Assembly: GCA_963853835.1 (NCBI GenBank)
Contig: OY970835.1
Span: forward strand, 39,217,547 to 39,281,546
DNA length: 64,000 nucleotides
From: Calendula officinalis
Lineage: Eukaryota > Streptophyta > Magnoliopsida > Asterales > Asteraceae
Reading direction: 5' to 3'
Shown: positions 19,788-32,554 of the stretch, piece by piece
Layout of the letters: the number at the start of each line of letters is the position of its first letter
Numbering within the stretch: the stretch's first letter is position 1
The notes under the pieces: generated by a model
Database searches by the model: none
Seen by the model: the letters and a program-made list of their open reading frames with translations, nothing else
Told to the model about the DNA's origin: nothing
Program-made: the position numbers and the translations under genes

Positions 19788-22125
19788 GTTGGTTTAGAAA
19801 TCTAAACAAGAATAACAAAGTTTTTATTTGTTTAATTTTCAAGTTTTTTTGTTTTTGTTCCTTCTTCTTTTTCTTCCCATGGATTTCGAATGAGGGTTAA
19901 AGAACCCTAGACCAAGAATGTTAAACAGTTTGTTTAATTGGTTATAAGGATTCTAAACCCTAGTAATTTCGAAAACCAAAAAAGAACCCTAGGATCAAGA
20001 ACATTAATCTAATTTAGTTTAATTGATCAAAAGGCTTTTTTCCCTAACCCTAGTATGTTCGAAATATTGAGGAACCCTAGGATCAAGAATGTCAAAGTTT
20101 TTGATCAAGAGGATTCTTTCCTTATTATTTGATCTTCAAAATCTAGGACCAAGTATGTTAAACCAAGTTTTGGTTTAATTGGTCAAAAAGGATTCTCTCA
20201 TTTTTTCCTCAAAATTTTCGAGATCTAGGAGGTTACTTGGACACCAAGTTTATTAAACTAGTCTAGTTTAATTGGTGGAAAAGTTTCTTAGGATTAAGGA
20301 AATTTTCGAAACCCTAGAATTCAACCTAGGACCAAGAACATTAAACTAGTTTAGTTTAATTGGTTAATAGGATTGATCAAGAACATAATCTAAAACCTAG
20401 AAAATTAAACAAGTTTATGTTTAATAAGGTTTGATTATTGTTTTAATGAGTTTATTAAAACTAGTTCTGAATTGATCAAGAAAATTAAAACTAGGTTTTA
20501 ATTGATCAAGAACAAGATAAGAGTTTAATTAATTAAATTTAATTAAGGATAAAAGAGAAGTGTTAATTTTAAAGTCTTAAAATTAACAAGATGGATCTAT
20601 ACTATATTATATATAATTTCGGATTTTTTTTCAAATTATTTAAAAGGTGATTTTAAAAGATAAAATAGTTTGTACGTATTTTAATTAGTATAAGTTAAAA
20701 TTCAAACGTACAAATTAGGTGTAATATTCTTATTAAGAATGTTATAAGTTTTTAAAAGAAATAAATTATATATATATATTAAATACAAGATTAAATGGAA
20801 CATTAAATAATATGTTATTTTGATCATAGTTATAATATTAAGTAACTAGAAATTTGTATTAAGTTATAATTTGAACTAGAATGTACAAAGTTGTAAACAA
20901 CTAGAAATTGTACAAACGAAGTTTTATTATAATTAGATAATAATACAAAAGTTATAAATATTGTAATTAGATTGTATAAAGTTATAAGTAATTATAACTA
21001 GTTATTTATACAAGTATATTACGAGTTGCGTAAAATACTAGATTAATGATCAAGGGTAAAATAACATAGGAAATTTAAGAACCTATATTTAACCAAGTAT
21101 AGTCTTTATATAATAAGTTTGTTAGTCTTTATATAATAAGTTTGTTAGTCTTTATATAATAAGTTTGTTAGTCTTTAAGCAAACTAAAAATTATTATATA
21201 TAGTCTTTATATAATAAGTTTATTAGTTTCACCAAGTATAGACCGGTGATTGTGATTGCTCAAGTTCCATTATGGTTGTTGGAGTTAGTGGGAGCTACAC
21301 AAGAAAATCGCAAAGTTTATAAAGATGTCCTTAGGACATAGTTTTGGTGAATTTAATGAAGTTAAAATAAGTATTTAATTTTATTATTAAACAAGTGAAA
21401 AACAAGGTGTGTTAAACTAGCATTATGATTCAAGTTTATGAATCATAAAGGAATTAAAATTCACGTTTTAAAGTTTAATATAAGGTTTAAGTTTTTCAAG
21501 TAAATAAAACGAGCAAGTTTTATAAAGAAAAGGTTTTTCACGAAACCTAGTAAAACGTTTTGTACACCTCGTTTTAGGTATACATATAAAATCGCGCAAA
21601 CCTTTTGAAACTATAAGTTTTAAAGGAAAAAGTTCTTAAGATTTAAAAAGGTGTCTTGTAGAATTCTTGAGTATACAAGTCACACATTTTAAAGGATTAA
21701 GATTGGAATAAGGTTTAAGTTTAGTTTAAGGCTTAAACAAACCCAAGAAAATCTTAGATCGAAGTACTATCCACCTAATGAAACACCTCACCTGTTCAAC
21801 GATATTCATATTATAAGGATAAAGAACCTTAGATATGGATTCAAATCATTGCGAGTGTTAGGGTGCGTAAGGTTTTGTGATAATCGGGAGTCCCGGCGTA
21901 GAACATCGCACTGTCTTAGATGGTCTGATCTACTTTGGTGATAATCGGGAGTCCCGGCCCAAAAAGTACTTGAGTATAATAAACATACTAGACTTTATTG
22001 CAACTTAGAAGTGTACAATTAGATTGTACAAGGTTGTAATAAGATATAAGTCTAAAGATTCTACGACCCCTAGGAATCGTGTCAAGTCTTGATACGATCG
22101 GTAAGGATGTTACCTACCAGAAATA
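19788..22125 (+). mobile_element. Non-coding leader/internal region of the plus-strand LTR element
   Basis: About 2.3 kb of AT-rich sequence without gag. Decayed words built around ACCCTAGGACCAAGAA-GTTAAA-TAGTTTAATTGG recur at 19890-20530. ATAATCGGGAGTCCCGG occurs twice (about 21880 and 21942). Base composition changes abruptly at about 22120, where GC-richer coding sequence of the Tat-lineage element begins. This looks like a LARD-type or truncated element joined to the Tat element. Confidence 0.5.
21101..21176. repeat. 23-bp tandem repeat, three copies
   Basis: The unit AGTCTTTATATAATAAGTTT-GTT is repeated three times from 21101 to 21169 with a partial fourth. A further diverged copy lies near 21204. 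Confidence 0.9.
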
Positions 22126-22173
22126 GCATGTCTCGTCGGGAAGTGCCCAAACCTTGCGGCGAGAATGTGATAT

Positions 22174-24461
22174 ATGGAAGTCCCCTTATCTACAAAATTG
22201 TTCCGCTATTTCTATATTGTCACCGGTCGTGGTGACTGGGCCGTCTTCACCCTCCGTCCCGGACAAAGTGAACGTATTTCTGGCTTAAGGGATTCAATAC
22301 ACGATTGGAAGTATAAGTTTTTCTTTGTCAGCCGCTCTGCTTTCCGGGGTGTCGATTTACCCCGAGGAAAGGTTACCGGAAGGCCTTCTGATCCTCTTCC
22401 GGATTTGTCTGCCGATGAGACCGAGTACATTCGCCGGTTGTCCCGGCATACCATGGAATGGGAGGATCCGGATGAGGTATTACTTGGGATGGCGGATTTG
22501 AGTCCGTACTACCTTTCGAAGGGAATTCGTCCAATATGGAAAATAGACGGGCAGGCTATACCATTGTTACATCGTTTATTAAAGAATTACCCTTCGGAGG
22601 GTACTGTATCCATAGACAATGGTAGCATTGTTCCTTTCGTAGCTCCCCCCGAAGAGATTCTGAGTTCCGAAGGGACTCCAGACCCTGAAGAAGGTTTTCG
22701 TCGCTCTCCTGTTGGTCGAAGTGTGGAGGCTAGTTCCCCTATTGATCTTGATTCACCGGTGGCTGCTGAGTTTACCACTGAAGATACCATGATTCCAGAT
22801 TCTCAATCCGAACCAAGCAGGCCTCTTAAAATTCGATCCATTGATACTCTGGCTCCCTGGGAATCGGAGAAAAGCACCCGTCGGCAGAAGAAAAGAGATG
22901 ATTCTTCCTATTTGCCCAAGAAACGCCCCAGAATTCCTCAAGGAGGTAAGGAATCTTGTTTCCTTCTTTATATATATACGTACCGAATGTTATCTGTCGC
23001 TTGTGCTTAAAAATGGGAGCTTCTCAAAATGTAGGTTTGCCAGAACGTTCTGCCGCTCCGAACACGATTGCTCCAGAGGCTGCTGTTGCGAACGTTTCCG
23101 CTCTTAGCGTTTCAATGCCGATTATACCATCGTCCGTGGTGTTGACTGCCTCCTCCTCAGTCGTTCCTGCTACATCGACCACTAATGTTCCAACCACTAC
23201 AACTGTCATTGTTCCTGTCGTTATCGGGCCACTTCCCTCAACACCTTCAGCTACTTCCGGAGGGTCTTGGAGGCTTCCTTCCATGTCTCTTGGAACCTCG
23301 GCTGTTGCGATGTTTAGCAACCGTTTGTTTAGCGCAGGTGGAAGGTCGCTATCTCCTGTTAGGAGTTCGCACTCTGCTCGTTCTGCCAGAAGTCAGTCAT
23401 CTCCTCCTAAACCCACCTCTGCAGGTATAATTTGGCTCATACATCTTGCCTCTTTTTTTTATCTGATCTTGTGAATTTAATGGTTGATTGTTTCTCAGAA
23501 ACTTTGGCCGTTAGCATCACTCCTGCCACAGGAGCAGTCGCGACGGAGGCCCAAGTTTCGGATCCTGGAAATTTGGTGATCAGGACCGAAGCTATTCCTA
23601 CCTTTAGCAATTGCCACAGTTCATCCTGAGACTCTGGTTACTGAAACTGCCCCTGCAGCGCCTGCTGATGAAGCCATTTTGAAAGCTAAAGCCGGCCTTT
23701 TGAGTACCGTTGAGCTTCTGACCGAGTTGCAGATGCAAAGGGCTTGCCAGGACCAGGTCCTTCGTAACAACCATGCTGAACTTACTCGTGTGTCGGAGCT
23801 GATGGAAACTGCAAGAGGTCTGTATGAGAAAGAGCAGTCGGAGAAAGCCACGCTGGTTGAGTCCATGAAGAGATTGTCGGATTCCCACGAAGCTTTTCGG
23901 TATGCTGTGGAGGTGAAAGACAACCAAATTTCCGAGCTTGAAGATCAGATAAAGTCAACTGGTGCCCGTATTGCTGAGCTCGAGGCCTCCTTGATTGAAA
24001 AAGATCTACAAATGCAGGAGGCAGATCGTCGTAATGCGGAGGTTGTAGCAGGAAGCGATTTGTTGAAGAAAGAAGTTGAGGAAGGTCATGAGACCGTGCG
24101 TTGGTTGATGCAGAATGGTATTCTCGGAATTGTGCAAATCTTCCTTTCATCCCCGGAGTTTGTTCATAGAAATTCTTCTCTGCAAGAAGAAAGTTTGAAG
24201 CTGGGTCGGTACCAAGGTTGTGTTGATACTCGGGAGGCTTATCCAGATCTACTAGGTTCGCTTAGATTGACTCATGAGTATCCAGAGGCTCAAGCTTCCA
24301 TGGTTAGCCGTTTTAGTGAGTTGGTGACGCCCAACTATGATTTGGTTAGCTCCTTCCGGATCGGTGATGTTAGCCTTGCCGAGCTAAAAGATCTGGTTTC
24401 GCGCCTTCCGACCGGGGTTGAGGGTACCGGAGAGAGTTCCCATCGAGGAGGGAACCCATGA
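22174..24461 (+). pseudogene. Antisense extra ORF of a Tat-lineage gypsy element (spliced, damaged)
   Basis: Encodes a protein of the plant 'putative gypsy-type transposon protein' kind: LFRYFYIVTGRGDWAVF, WKYKFFFVSRSAF, then an acidic/serine-rich middle and a coiled-coil C-terminal third (about 23680-24200). Three coding segments are joined by plausible introns: donor GTAAGG at 22946 with acceptor ending TGTAG at 23033, and donor GTATAA at about 23425 with acceptor TTTCTCAG at about 23499. A single extra T near 23602 shifts the frame before the coiled coil. The usual N-terminal part of this family is missing upstream of 22174 and a stop codon lies just before the ATG, so the 5' end looks cut off. 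It faces the gag-pol genes at 24963-30036 tail to tail, as in Grande/Retand-type elements. Confidence 0.65.
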
Positions 24462-24962
24462 TTTGTTTTATGTATGGCGCCCGTTTATGTTTTCGAACTT
24501 TACTTATTGTTGATAAGCCATTATGTCGGCTTCTTTTGTGTAACCGTGTAATCGTCTACTTTATGTAACCATCTACTTTTTAATTATCTATCGTGTTTAT
24601 GCTATTATTATGATTATCTTGCCTGTACTCGTCGAATGTTTTGGTTCCTGTTATTAATAAGGCGTCCCCTATTGATTCCAGGAACGCTTTGTTTCTGTTA
24701 TGAGTCCGGTTTATCGTCCGGATTCGGCATTGTTCCCCCCTTCCGACTAGGGAACAAACCAGTTCATTGCTATGCGACGTTTTTACTAGGTTCCCTAGCT
24801 TCCTGCGAGCTCTTTTGTTTACTTGTTTTGAGAAAAATCGAAATCTTAAATCATATATTTAAACAAAATATCCTGCCTCGGCGGATTTCATTAATCATTC
24901 GGTTCGTCGACTACAAAATGACGTATTCGTAATGAAGGAAAACACATAGTAATACATAACAA
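24462..24962. other. Spacer between convergent antisense ORF and pol
   Basis: Non-coding, moderately AT-rich; the 3' regions of the two convergent transcription units meet here. No LTR or hairpin terminator recognised. Confidence 0.5.
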
Positions 24963-27900
24963 TCAGAAATGAAACTTGCGTAAGTTTCGCATATTCCAAG
25001 TTCGAGGGATTAACGATCCGTCCATTGACTCCAACACATAAGAGCCATTTCGCCTAACTTCCCTTACTTTATATGGTCCTTCCCAATTAGGACATAGCTT
25101 CCCGGGCCTGTAGTGGAGACTCGCCTCGTTTTTCCGCATGACCAGGTCTCCCACCTTGCATGCCATTCCTCTCACCCTCTTATTGTAATATCTTTCCGTG
25201 AGCAACTTATATGCCGCTTGTGGGGAAGCTGCGATTTCACGTCGTTCGTCCAGCACATCTAGGTTATGCCTGAGGGCCTCTTCATTTTCTTCTAGACGAA
25301 AGTTCTTCACACGAAAGGATGCCAACATGACCTCTAATGGTATAACCGCTTCGGAGCCGTATACTAGGCTGAACGGGGTTTCCTTCGGCACTCCGAGCGG
25401 TAGTTCGATATGCCCACAGAACGATTTGTAACTCGTCGACCCATCCACCTTGCATTCTGCTTAGCCTGGTTTTGATTCCCTTGACGATCGTTCGATTGGT
25501 GACTTCCGTTTGCCCGTTGGCTTGTGGGTGTGCGACGGAGGTGAAGTTTTGGCGTATGCTAAGCTTTGCACACCAAGCCCTAAATGGGTTGTGAGCGAAT
25601 TGCTTCCCGTTATCACTGACAATCGTGTGAGGTAAGCCGAAGCGACACACGATCTGTCTCCATACGAATTTCACTATATTTGCTCCTGAGATGCACGCCA
25701 AAGCCTCGGCTTCCACCCATTTGGTGAAGTAGTCCACCGCAACCACCGGGAACTGCACTCCTCTGGGCACCTTTGGGAACGGGCCCACAATGTCTATACC
25801 CCATTGGCAGAATGGCCAAGGACTTGCGATGCTTGTAAGATTGACAGGTGCTGTATTCGGCACGTTTGAGTATGCTTGACATTTCTGGCATTTCTTTACG
25901 TAACTTTGAACGTCGACAGACATACTTGGCCAAAAGTATCCGGTTCTGAATAACTTCTAAGTGAGCGCCCTAGAACCAGAATGCGCTCCACACAACCCTT
26001 CATGCACCTCTTCCACTGCTCGCAAAGCGTCGCTCTCATCGAGACATCTTAGCCATGGTGTGGAGAATCCTTTCCTATATAAGATTCCATCCTTTAACAT
26101 ATACTTGCCTGCACCCATTCTTATTTTCCTCCTTGCTGTTTGGTCGTCTGGCAAACTTCCGTCCTTCATGTACCGAAGGATGGGAAACATCCAAGAGTCC
26201 GGTTTCTGTTTGACATCCATAGCTTCCGGTACGACTTCTTCAATACTTCTTTTTGGCAGTATTTCTACCAAAACTTTCTTGGTTAAATGACAAAACAACA
26301 TCGAGGCTAACTTGCTGAGCGCGTCCGCTTCCTTATTTTTGGTCCTCGGGGCCTGAGTTATTTCGAATTCGTCGAACCCTTCGACCGCTTCTTTTGTTTT
26401 TAACAGGTACTTCTTTATGTGGATCTCCTTAGCCTCATAAGTTCCTTTTACTTGATTCACCAACAACATTGAATCTGCAAACGCGTTGATCCTCTTGATT
26501 CCCAAACTTTTGGCCAAACTTAAACCGGCCAGCAGAGCCTCGTACTCTGCCTCGTTGTTTGAACATTTGAAGTCGAACCTCAAAGCATACGTTACTCTTT
26601 CATCGTTCGGTCTTGTCAGGACTATTCCTGCACCGCATCCATCCACCCCAGCAGCTCTGTCTGTAAACATTTGCCATGCGGTTCTGCAGACGGGGATTTT
26701 CTTGCCTTCTTCTACCGCACATACGCTATCCTTCTCAGACATTTCTACCAGGAAATCTGCTAGTGCCTGAGCTTTGATGCTCTGCCTTGGTCGGAAAGAT
26801 ATATCATGTTCCCCTAGCTCTATTTCCCACTTAGTCATCCGTCCCGAACGTTCCGGTTGTAGTAGGATATTCTTGATGGGTTGATTGGTTAGAACCGTTA
26901 TGTGATGGGCTTGAAAATATCTCTTTAACTTCCTTACAGAGTATACTAATGCCAATATGAGCTTTCTACTTCAGAATAGTTCGCCTTCGCACCTTCTAGT
27001 GTCCTGCTCACGAAGTAAACAGGAACCTGCTTCTTCTCTCTTTCTGCTATTAGCACGGAACTGATAGCCTCGGCATTGGTGGACAGGTACATAACCAGTG
27101 GTTCCCCTTTCATTGGGCTAGCCATTGTGGGGATAGTCCTTAAGTGCCGCTTAAGGGCAACAAAAGCCTTTTCGGCTTCGTCCGTCCACTCCACTGTACC
27201 TTTCTTCGTACACCCATGCAGCGCTTTGAAGAAAGGAATAGATTTCTCTGCCGATTTGGCCAAATACCGACCCAACGCTGTTAATTTCCCATTGACGCTC
27301 TGTACATCTTTCACCGTTCGAGGTGTTTCCATTTTGAGCAAACTTTTGACTTTCTCCGGATTGGCCTGGATTCTGGAACGGGTCACTACATGCCCCAAGA
27401 ATTTCCCCTTGGCCATTCCGAAAGAACATTTTTTAGGGTTCAGTTTCATGTTGATTTTCTGTAACTGTAGCAAGGTCTCCTCGATGTCGGCTATCAGGTC
27501 TTCGTCCGTCTTGCTTTTAATAACCATGTCGTCTACGTATACCTCCAGGTTTCGACCAATCTTCTTTCGAAAAGCCTTCTCTACTAGATGCTGGTACGTG
27601 GCCCCCGCATTACGGAGCCCGAGCGGCATTTTGACATAACAGAAGGTTCCCCTTTCTGTATGAAATGAAGTTTTCTCCTCGTCCTCCTTGGCCATCTGGA
27701 CCTGATGGTATCCTTTGTATGCGTCCAGAAATGACTTCCATCTATATCCTCCTAGTGACTCAGTTTTTTGTTCTATCTCCGGAAGGGGATAGCTGTCTTT
27801 CGGGCATGCCTTATTAAGATCCTTGAAGTCGACACACATACGCATGGACCCATCCCCTTTCTTTACCAATACCGGGTTGGCAATGCATTCGGAGTATTGT

Positions 27901-28725
27901 GCACTTCGTACCACCCCTGCAGATACTAGGTCGTTGACCTCTTTGTTTACCACTTCGTTTCTTTCTTTTGCCATGAACCGTACGTTTCGACTGCTTGACA
28001 GGACGGAAAGCCGGATTATCGTTCAATCGATGTTCCGACACTTCCCTCGAGACACCTGTCATGTCGTTAGGTTCCCAGGCAAATGTCTGCTTATGTTTTT
28101 TTAACAAGGCCTCTAACTTATCCCTTAACTCGCTTGGAAAACTTCCTCCAATCCGAATTGTTACCTCCTGATGTTCTTGATTAACCACCACCTGGACTTC
28201 TTCTGCTTCCGTCCAGCCATCTTCGTATACTGCACTACTACACTCGGATGTAGGCATTATCATCCCCTGGACGGTGATGATCCCGTGTTCAGAAGGGAAC
28301 TTGAGGACCCCATGTATAGTTGATGGAATGGCTTGCAATTGCCATAAACCGGTCCTCCCCAATAATGCATTGTACCTTGATGGTGCGTCGACCACAATGA
28401 ACTCCGTTACTATTGTCTTGCTATGATTCGTACTCCCGTCTGCTAGAATTAAAGGCAAGTGTATCTTCCCTTTGGGAAGATCATACTGTCCTGAGAATCC
28501 AATGACTGGAGCCTTGGACGGCTTTAAAAAGGCTTGCACTTCATCAGGAAACTTTTCGAAGCAATGACAATACATTATGTTTCCCGAGCTTCCGGTATCC
28601 ACGTATATACGTCGGACCATGACTCTGGCTATTGCTCCGGATATGACCAGGGGTTCTGTTCCTACATAACCTTCCGGAGAAGGTTCATTATCTCCAAATG
28701 TTATCACATATCTCTCTTTTTCTTT
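24963..28725 (-). pseudogene. Tat-lineage Ty3/gypsy pol, degraded
   Basis: In order on the minus strand: protease (YVDTGSS at about 28600), reverse transcriptase (LNKACPKDSYPLPEI, FLDAYKGYHQV, VYVDDM at about 27530), first RNase H, then a second archaeal-type RNase H (FTDRAAG, NNEAEYEAL, ADSMLLVNQV, EADALSKLA), and integrase (CQKCQAY zinc site; WGIDIVG, VSDNGKQF, HPQANGQTE for D, D, E). The dual RNase H marks the Tat lineage. The reading frame is broken by shifts near 28725, 27970, 26950 and 25380 and by an in-frame TAG at 25957-25959. The catalytic residues survive but no full polyprotein can be made. Confidence 0.88.
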
Positions 28726-30036
28726 CGGGATGAACAGAATGCGAGACTTTCTCTCGGAGAGCTTTCCTCCAGCGCGAAAATCTCCGTATCATAGACCACG
28801 ACTTTATTCTTTGCCGGAGGACCATTCTGCGGGGTTTCTGGCTTTGCCTTCCCCTGTGATTCCTTATCTCTCTTGTAGCTTTCGCATGCTGCCGTCGCAT
28901 GACCCATGATCTTATGGAATTCACAATAAGCATTTGGGTCTCGGGGATACTGCTTTCAGAGTGACCTTCCTTCTCCCGAATCGCTCGCTTCGCTAGTGGA
29001 AAATACCTCAGGGCGATAGGGTTCGTATCTATTGTTCTGAAACCGGCATCCGATTCCTCTTCCTTTAAAGGAAGGTATGTGTGAATAATTGGGACCGTTC
29101 GTGGTCCTTCCTCGCTCGCTTGTACGCTGCGAGCCGCTTGCAGAACCTCCCTTCTTCTCCTGAGCCTCGAAACGTAACTTTTCTGCACTCTCCTCCTCCT
29201 GCTTCAATACTTTGTTAACCATGTGGATCATGTCGTCCGCTTTGCAGAAGTCTCTTTTTGATAACTCCCTGAAGAGTTCTCCTTCTCTTAAACCGTACGT
29301 GAAGGCTGCGATTATGAGCGAATCTTCCCTAACTGGCATCTTTCGACATTGCTCATTGAAACGCTTAAAATATGATTTGTTTGACTCCCCTTCTCGCTGT
29401 CTGCACGCCATTATGGACTGCGACTTCTGTTGATACTTTTTCTGTTGTATAAAACTGTGACTGAATTGGGTCACCAACTCTTCAAAACTAGATATGCTTT
29501 TCTGAGGGAGACTGGACAACCAATAGCGAGCGGAACCCTCCAAGGTTCCAGCGAAGTATAAGCACCATAACTTGGGATCCATCGGAATCATTCTTACGGC
29601 CCATCGGAAGCTAGCTACATGATCACCCGGATCACCTGTTCCGTCGTACGCTTTGACGCGACGTCCCTTTAATCCTGCAGGGATGGGCACGTCATTGATT
29701 TCGTCCGTGAACGGAGATCTGAAGTTCTTTCCTCCGGACACCCTCCGCGCTCTAAGTGTCCTTCTTTCCTCCATCTCAGGATGAACTTCTTGCCGGGCAA
29801 CTTCATGGCGAAACGGTCGAGGTTGACTCGGGGGTGGTTCCTCTACATACACGTCTTCCGCTGGTTCGCTTTCGTCACTGGAGTAAGTTAGAACCTTCTC
29901 CACCCCAGATCTCTCCCCTCCCATCTTTCGCGCTCCTTTTTCTATCTCTCTCATCTTCATGAACTTTCGGAATAACTCGAACTCCTTTAATTCTTCTGGC
30001 GTCGGCTCTTCTTTGTTTTCTCTCCCAGGAGGGGGG
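28704..30036 (-). pseudogene. Tat-lineage gypsy gag, interrupted
   Basis: The frame is open from the assembly gap through 29960 to 28956: capsid-type sequence with WAVRMIPMDPKLWCLYFAGTL, ARYWLSSLP, FNEQCRKMP. An in-frame TGA at 28956-28958 interrupts it. The same frame continues with a zinc-knuckle-like CEFHKIMGHATAAC and ends at about 28704. Because the frame is open upstream of the first Met at 29960 (TPEELKEFELFRKFM), the true start lies in or beyond the gap. Gag packages the element RNA in virus-like particles. The 5' LTR and primer site are missing because of the gap. Confidence 0.85.
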
Positions 30037-30236
30037 NNNNNNNNNNNNNNNNNNNNNNNNNNNNNNNNNNNNNNNNNNNNNNNNNNNNNNNNNNNNNNNN
30101 NNNNNNNNNNNNNNNNNNNNNNNNNNNNNNNNNNNNNNNNNNNNNNNNNNNNNNNNNNNNNNNNNNNNNNNNNNNNNNNNNNNNNNNNNNNNNNNNNNNN
30201 NNNNNNNNNNNNNNNNNNNNNNNNNNNNNNNNNNNN
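30037..30236. other. Assembly gap, 200 N
   Basis: Exactly 200 N, a conventional size for a gap of unknown length. It falls between the gag of the Tat element and the partial LTR of the next element, so it hides the 5' LTR of the former and the left LTR boundary of the latter. G-rich sequence abuts the left edge. Confidence 1.
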
Positions 30237-32154
30237 AGTTGGTGGCGGCAGTTATTGCTGCCGGCGGTTTGCCTTGGTTGCACCTTTTCTTCTATTTTAA
30301 TTATATCATAAGTATTATATAACAAATACTTATATTTAAACAAATGACAATTTGATATTTAATTCCAACACTCCCCCTTAAATATCAAGTCATTTATTCA
30401 CGTCTTTCTTTGAGCTTTATGTTGGTTCAATCCACCTGTCTTGTTAGGCATTTTACTCCATCTGTATGCTTTTGTTGTACGCCTTTCTTACGACCTCATT
30501 TGATGTTGAGATCTTCTTGTTTTCTGGCTCTAGTATCTCCTACTGAACTTGTACTCCTTTAATTTTGATTGAGTCACACAATCATTTATTATCGTCATAT
30601 CACATGACTTAAATCTATTTCACATAGATTTATGGTTAATCTAAATCACTTAGATTTCCTAACATGTTGTTGTAGTTGCATCACACATCTTTCACAAGTT
30701 GTTACCGTATCAGACGGACTCCGGTACTTTAATCATATATTGCGATTAAAGTCTTTCTTTGTTTTCTTTCCCCGTTATTTAATAAACTTTTATTTAAAGT
30801 TTTATAAACAATTTCTTTAAAGACAATTTCTTTAAAAAAAATTAAAACAATAAAACATATATAAAAATATATGAACATGCCGTTCAAAAATATAAACGTT
30901 TTATTTAATAGAGAAATTTAAATTCTTCCTTAATACTTGAATTACTAAAGAAAACGTATAAATGAAAAGGAAAAATGTTTTTTAATTTAATATTTCTTTT
31001 AAATTTCTGTTTTTTAAAGAGAACGCATGGGCTTTTATTGGGAAATCAAAAGCGTTTGAAACTGTTTTGGGAACAGTATCTATTATTAATTTTTCTTTTA
31101 ATATGTCTATTTTCAGTTACAAAAAATAATTTGGGGAAAAGAAAACGTGTATTGGGAAAAGCTTTCAAACACACATTAGTGTGTGTTCTTGTTTGTCCTT
31201 TTTCTCTCTGGTCCGTCTTCTTCTTCTCTGATCCGGCGGCGATAATTTTGCCTGTTTGTTCCGATCGTTGCTATTTAACCTATGATTATTGATGGATCTA
31301 CGGAATCTGATGTTGGGCAACTATTGTTGTGCCCTAATTTCGAACTCTCACGGTTCGTCTTCTTTGCCGTTCATCGTCGGATCTCTTTTCCGGCGACGGT
31401 TTGTTGCGGCTGTGTTTGCGACGGTGGCGGATCCCTATGGATCTCCTTGAATGTCGCTTTAGGGCATCGATTGTGCCCAAATTTCGAACTTGCGGCTCTG
31501 TCCGCGGCGGTTCGGTGAGTGCTCCGGTCGTCTTCTCCAATCAGGTATGTTATCCTTTAATCGGCGGTTCCAGTTTGGTGGTAGATCCTTGTTGATTAGC
31601 CACCCTGGGAGTCCCTTTTGTTGATTGCAATCTGAACCCTCCGCTCTTGTTTGCGGTGGCTGATGACGGTTGCAAATCGGCGGTCGGAAGCTCTCTGATT
31701 TCGGTAGATGATGAACCATGCTTTGATTAATCACCAAAGCTCTGATACCAATTGATAGGATCTTATAAACATAAAATTAAACACAGATTTAATCAAAGTA
31801 AAATTTCATTGATTCACAGGTTTTTACATTATTGATTCATCATCTACACTTTCTATTTTGATTCTCGAATCTCACATTCGGAATGAATTTACATTTGATG
31901 AAATCTACTTCTATTTATAACACACGAACAGGTGCCTTCCAACAGTCACGACGGTTAGTTGTGGCGGTTACGGCGGCAGTTATTGACAGTTACGGTGGTG
32001 CCGGAATTTCAGGGGGTGGCAGTTGGTGGCGGCAGTTATTGCTGCCGGCGGTTTGCCTTGGTTGCACCTTTTCTTCTATTTTAATTATATCATAAGTATT
32101 ATATAACAAATACTTATATTTAAACAAATGACAATTTGATATTTAATTCCAACA
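30237..32154 (-). mobile_element. Second non-autonomous LTR retrotransposon, left LTR truncated by the gap
   Basis: The 402-bp LTR at 31753-32154 starts TGATAGGATC and ends TTCCAACA. Its last 134 bases recur exactly, as far as I can read, at 30237-30370 next to the gap. On the minus strand the primer site TGGTATCAGAGC (31739-31750) lies two bases inside the right LTR, and a purine tract TTTAAGGGGGAG adjoins the left LTR. The 1.4-kb interior has no gag or pol. The left target duplication is lost in the gap; the right one would begin AGTAG. The interior (31200-31740) is GC-richer with two diverged copies of GTGCCC-AATTTCGAACT. Confidence 0.88.
31753..32154 (-). repeat. 5' LTR of the second non-autonomous element
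   Basis: 402 bp, TG to CA, with primer binding site at 31739-31750. It contains GGTTACGGCGGCAGTTATTG and related GGCGGCAGTTATTG repeats at about 31960-32045. Confidence 0.9.
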
Positions 32155-32554
32155 AGTAGGAGGTACGATGAAGCAGGAGCCCGTGTGATCTGAAGCAGGA
32201 GGTGCACGGAAGTAGGAGCTGGCGTGATTCAGGTGGTGGTGTTACTATTCATCAAATGGAAAATGTAGCATAGTTAATTTGAGACCGTCAAGGTTTAATT
32301 TGAAATATGTTTGGATTTTGTTGGTGGTTCATTAACACCTAAAAGACTATTACACTATACATGGGTGACGTTAACAGAAAGAGTAATGGTATTATCATAT
32401 TTCTACTCATTTTGATCATGACAAGTGTCAAAATTAAGGGATGATATGAGGAAAATTAGTGAATTACACATTTCAACTTTAGAACTGAGTAAACTTATGA
32501 GTAGGAAGGAAATGTAAGAAGAAATATCATTTCTCTAACCGAAATATTCAAAGG

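Noticed and set aside
21101..21176. CRISPR-like repeat array
   Set aside because: Direct 23-bp tandem repeats without spacers in a plant genome; simple tandem duplication.
22212..23320. Minus-strand frames within the antisense ORF region
   Set aside because: Shadows of the plus-strand coding frame; no domain and no continuity with gag-pol.
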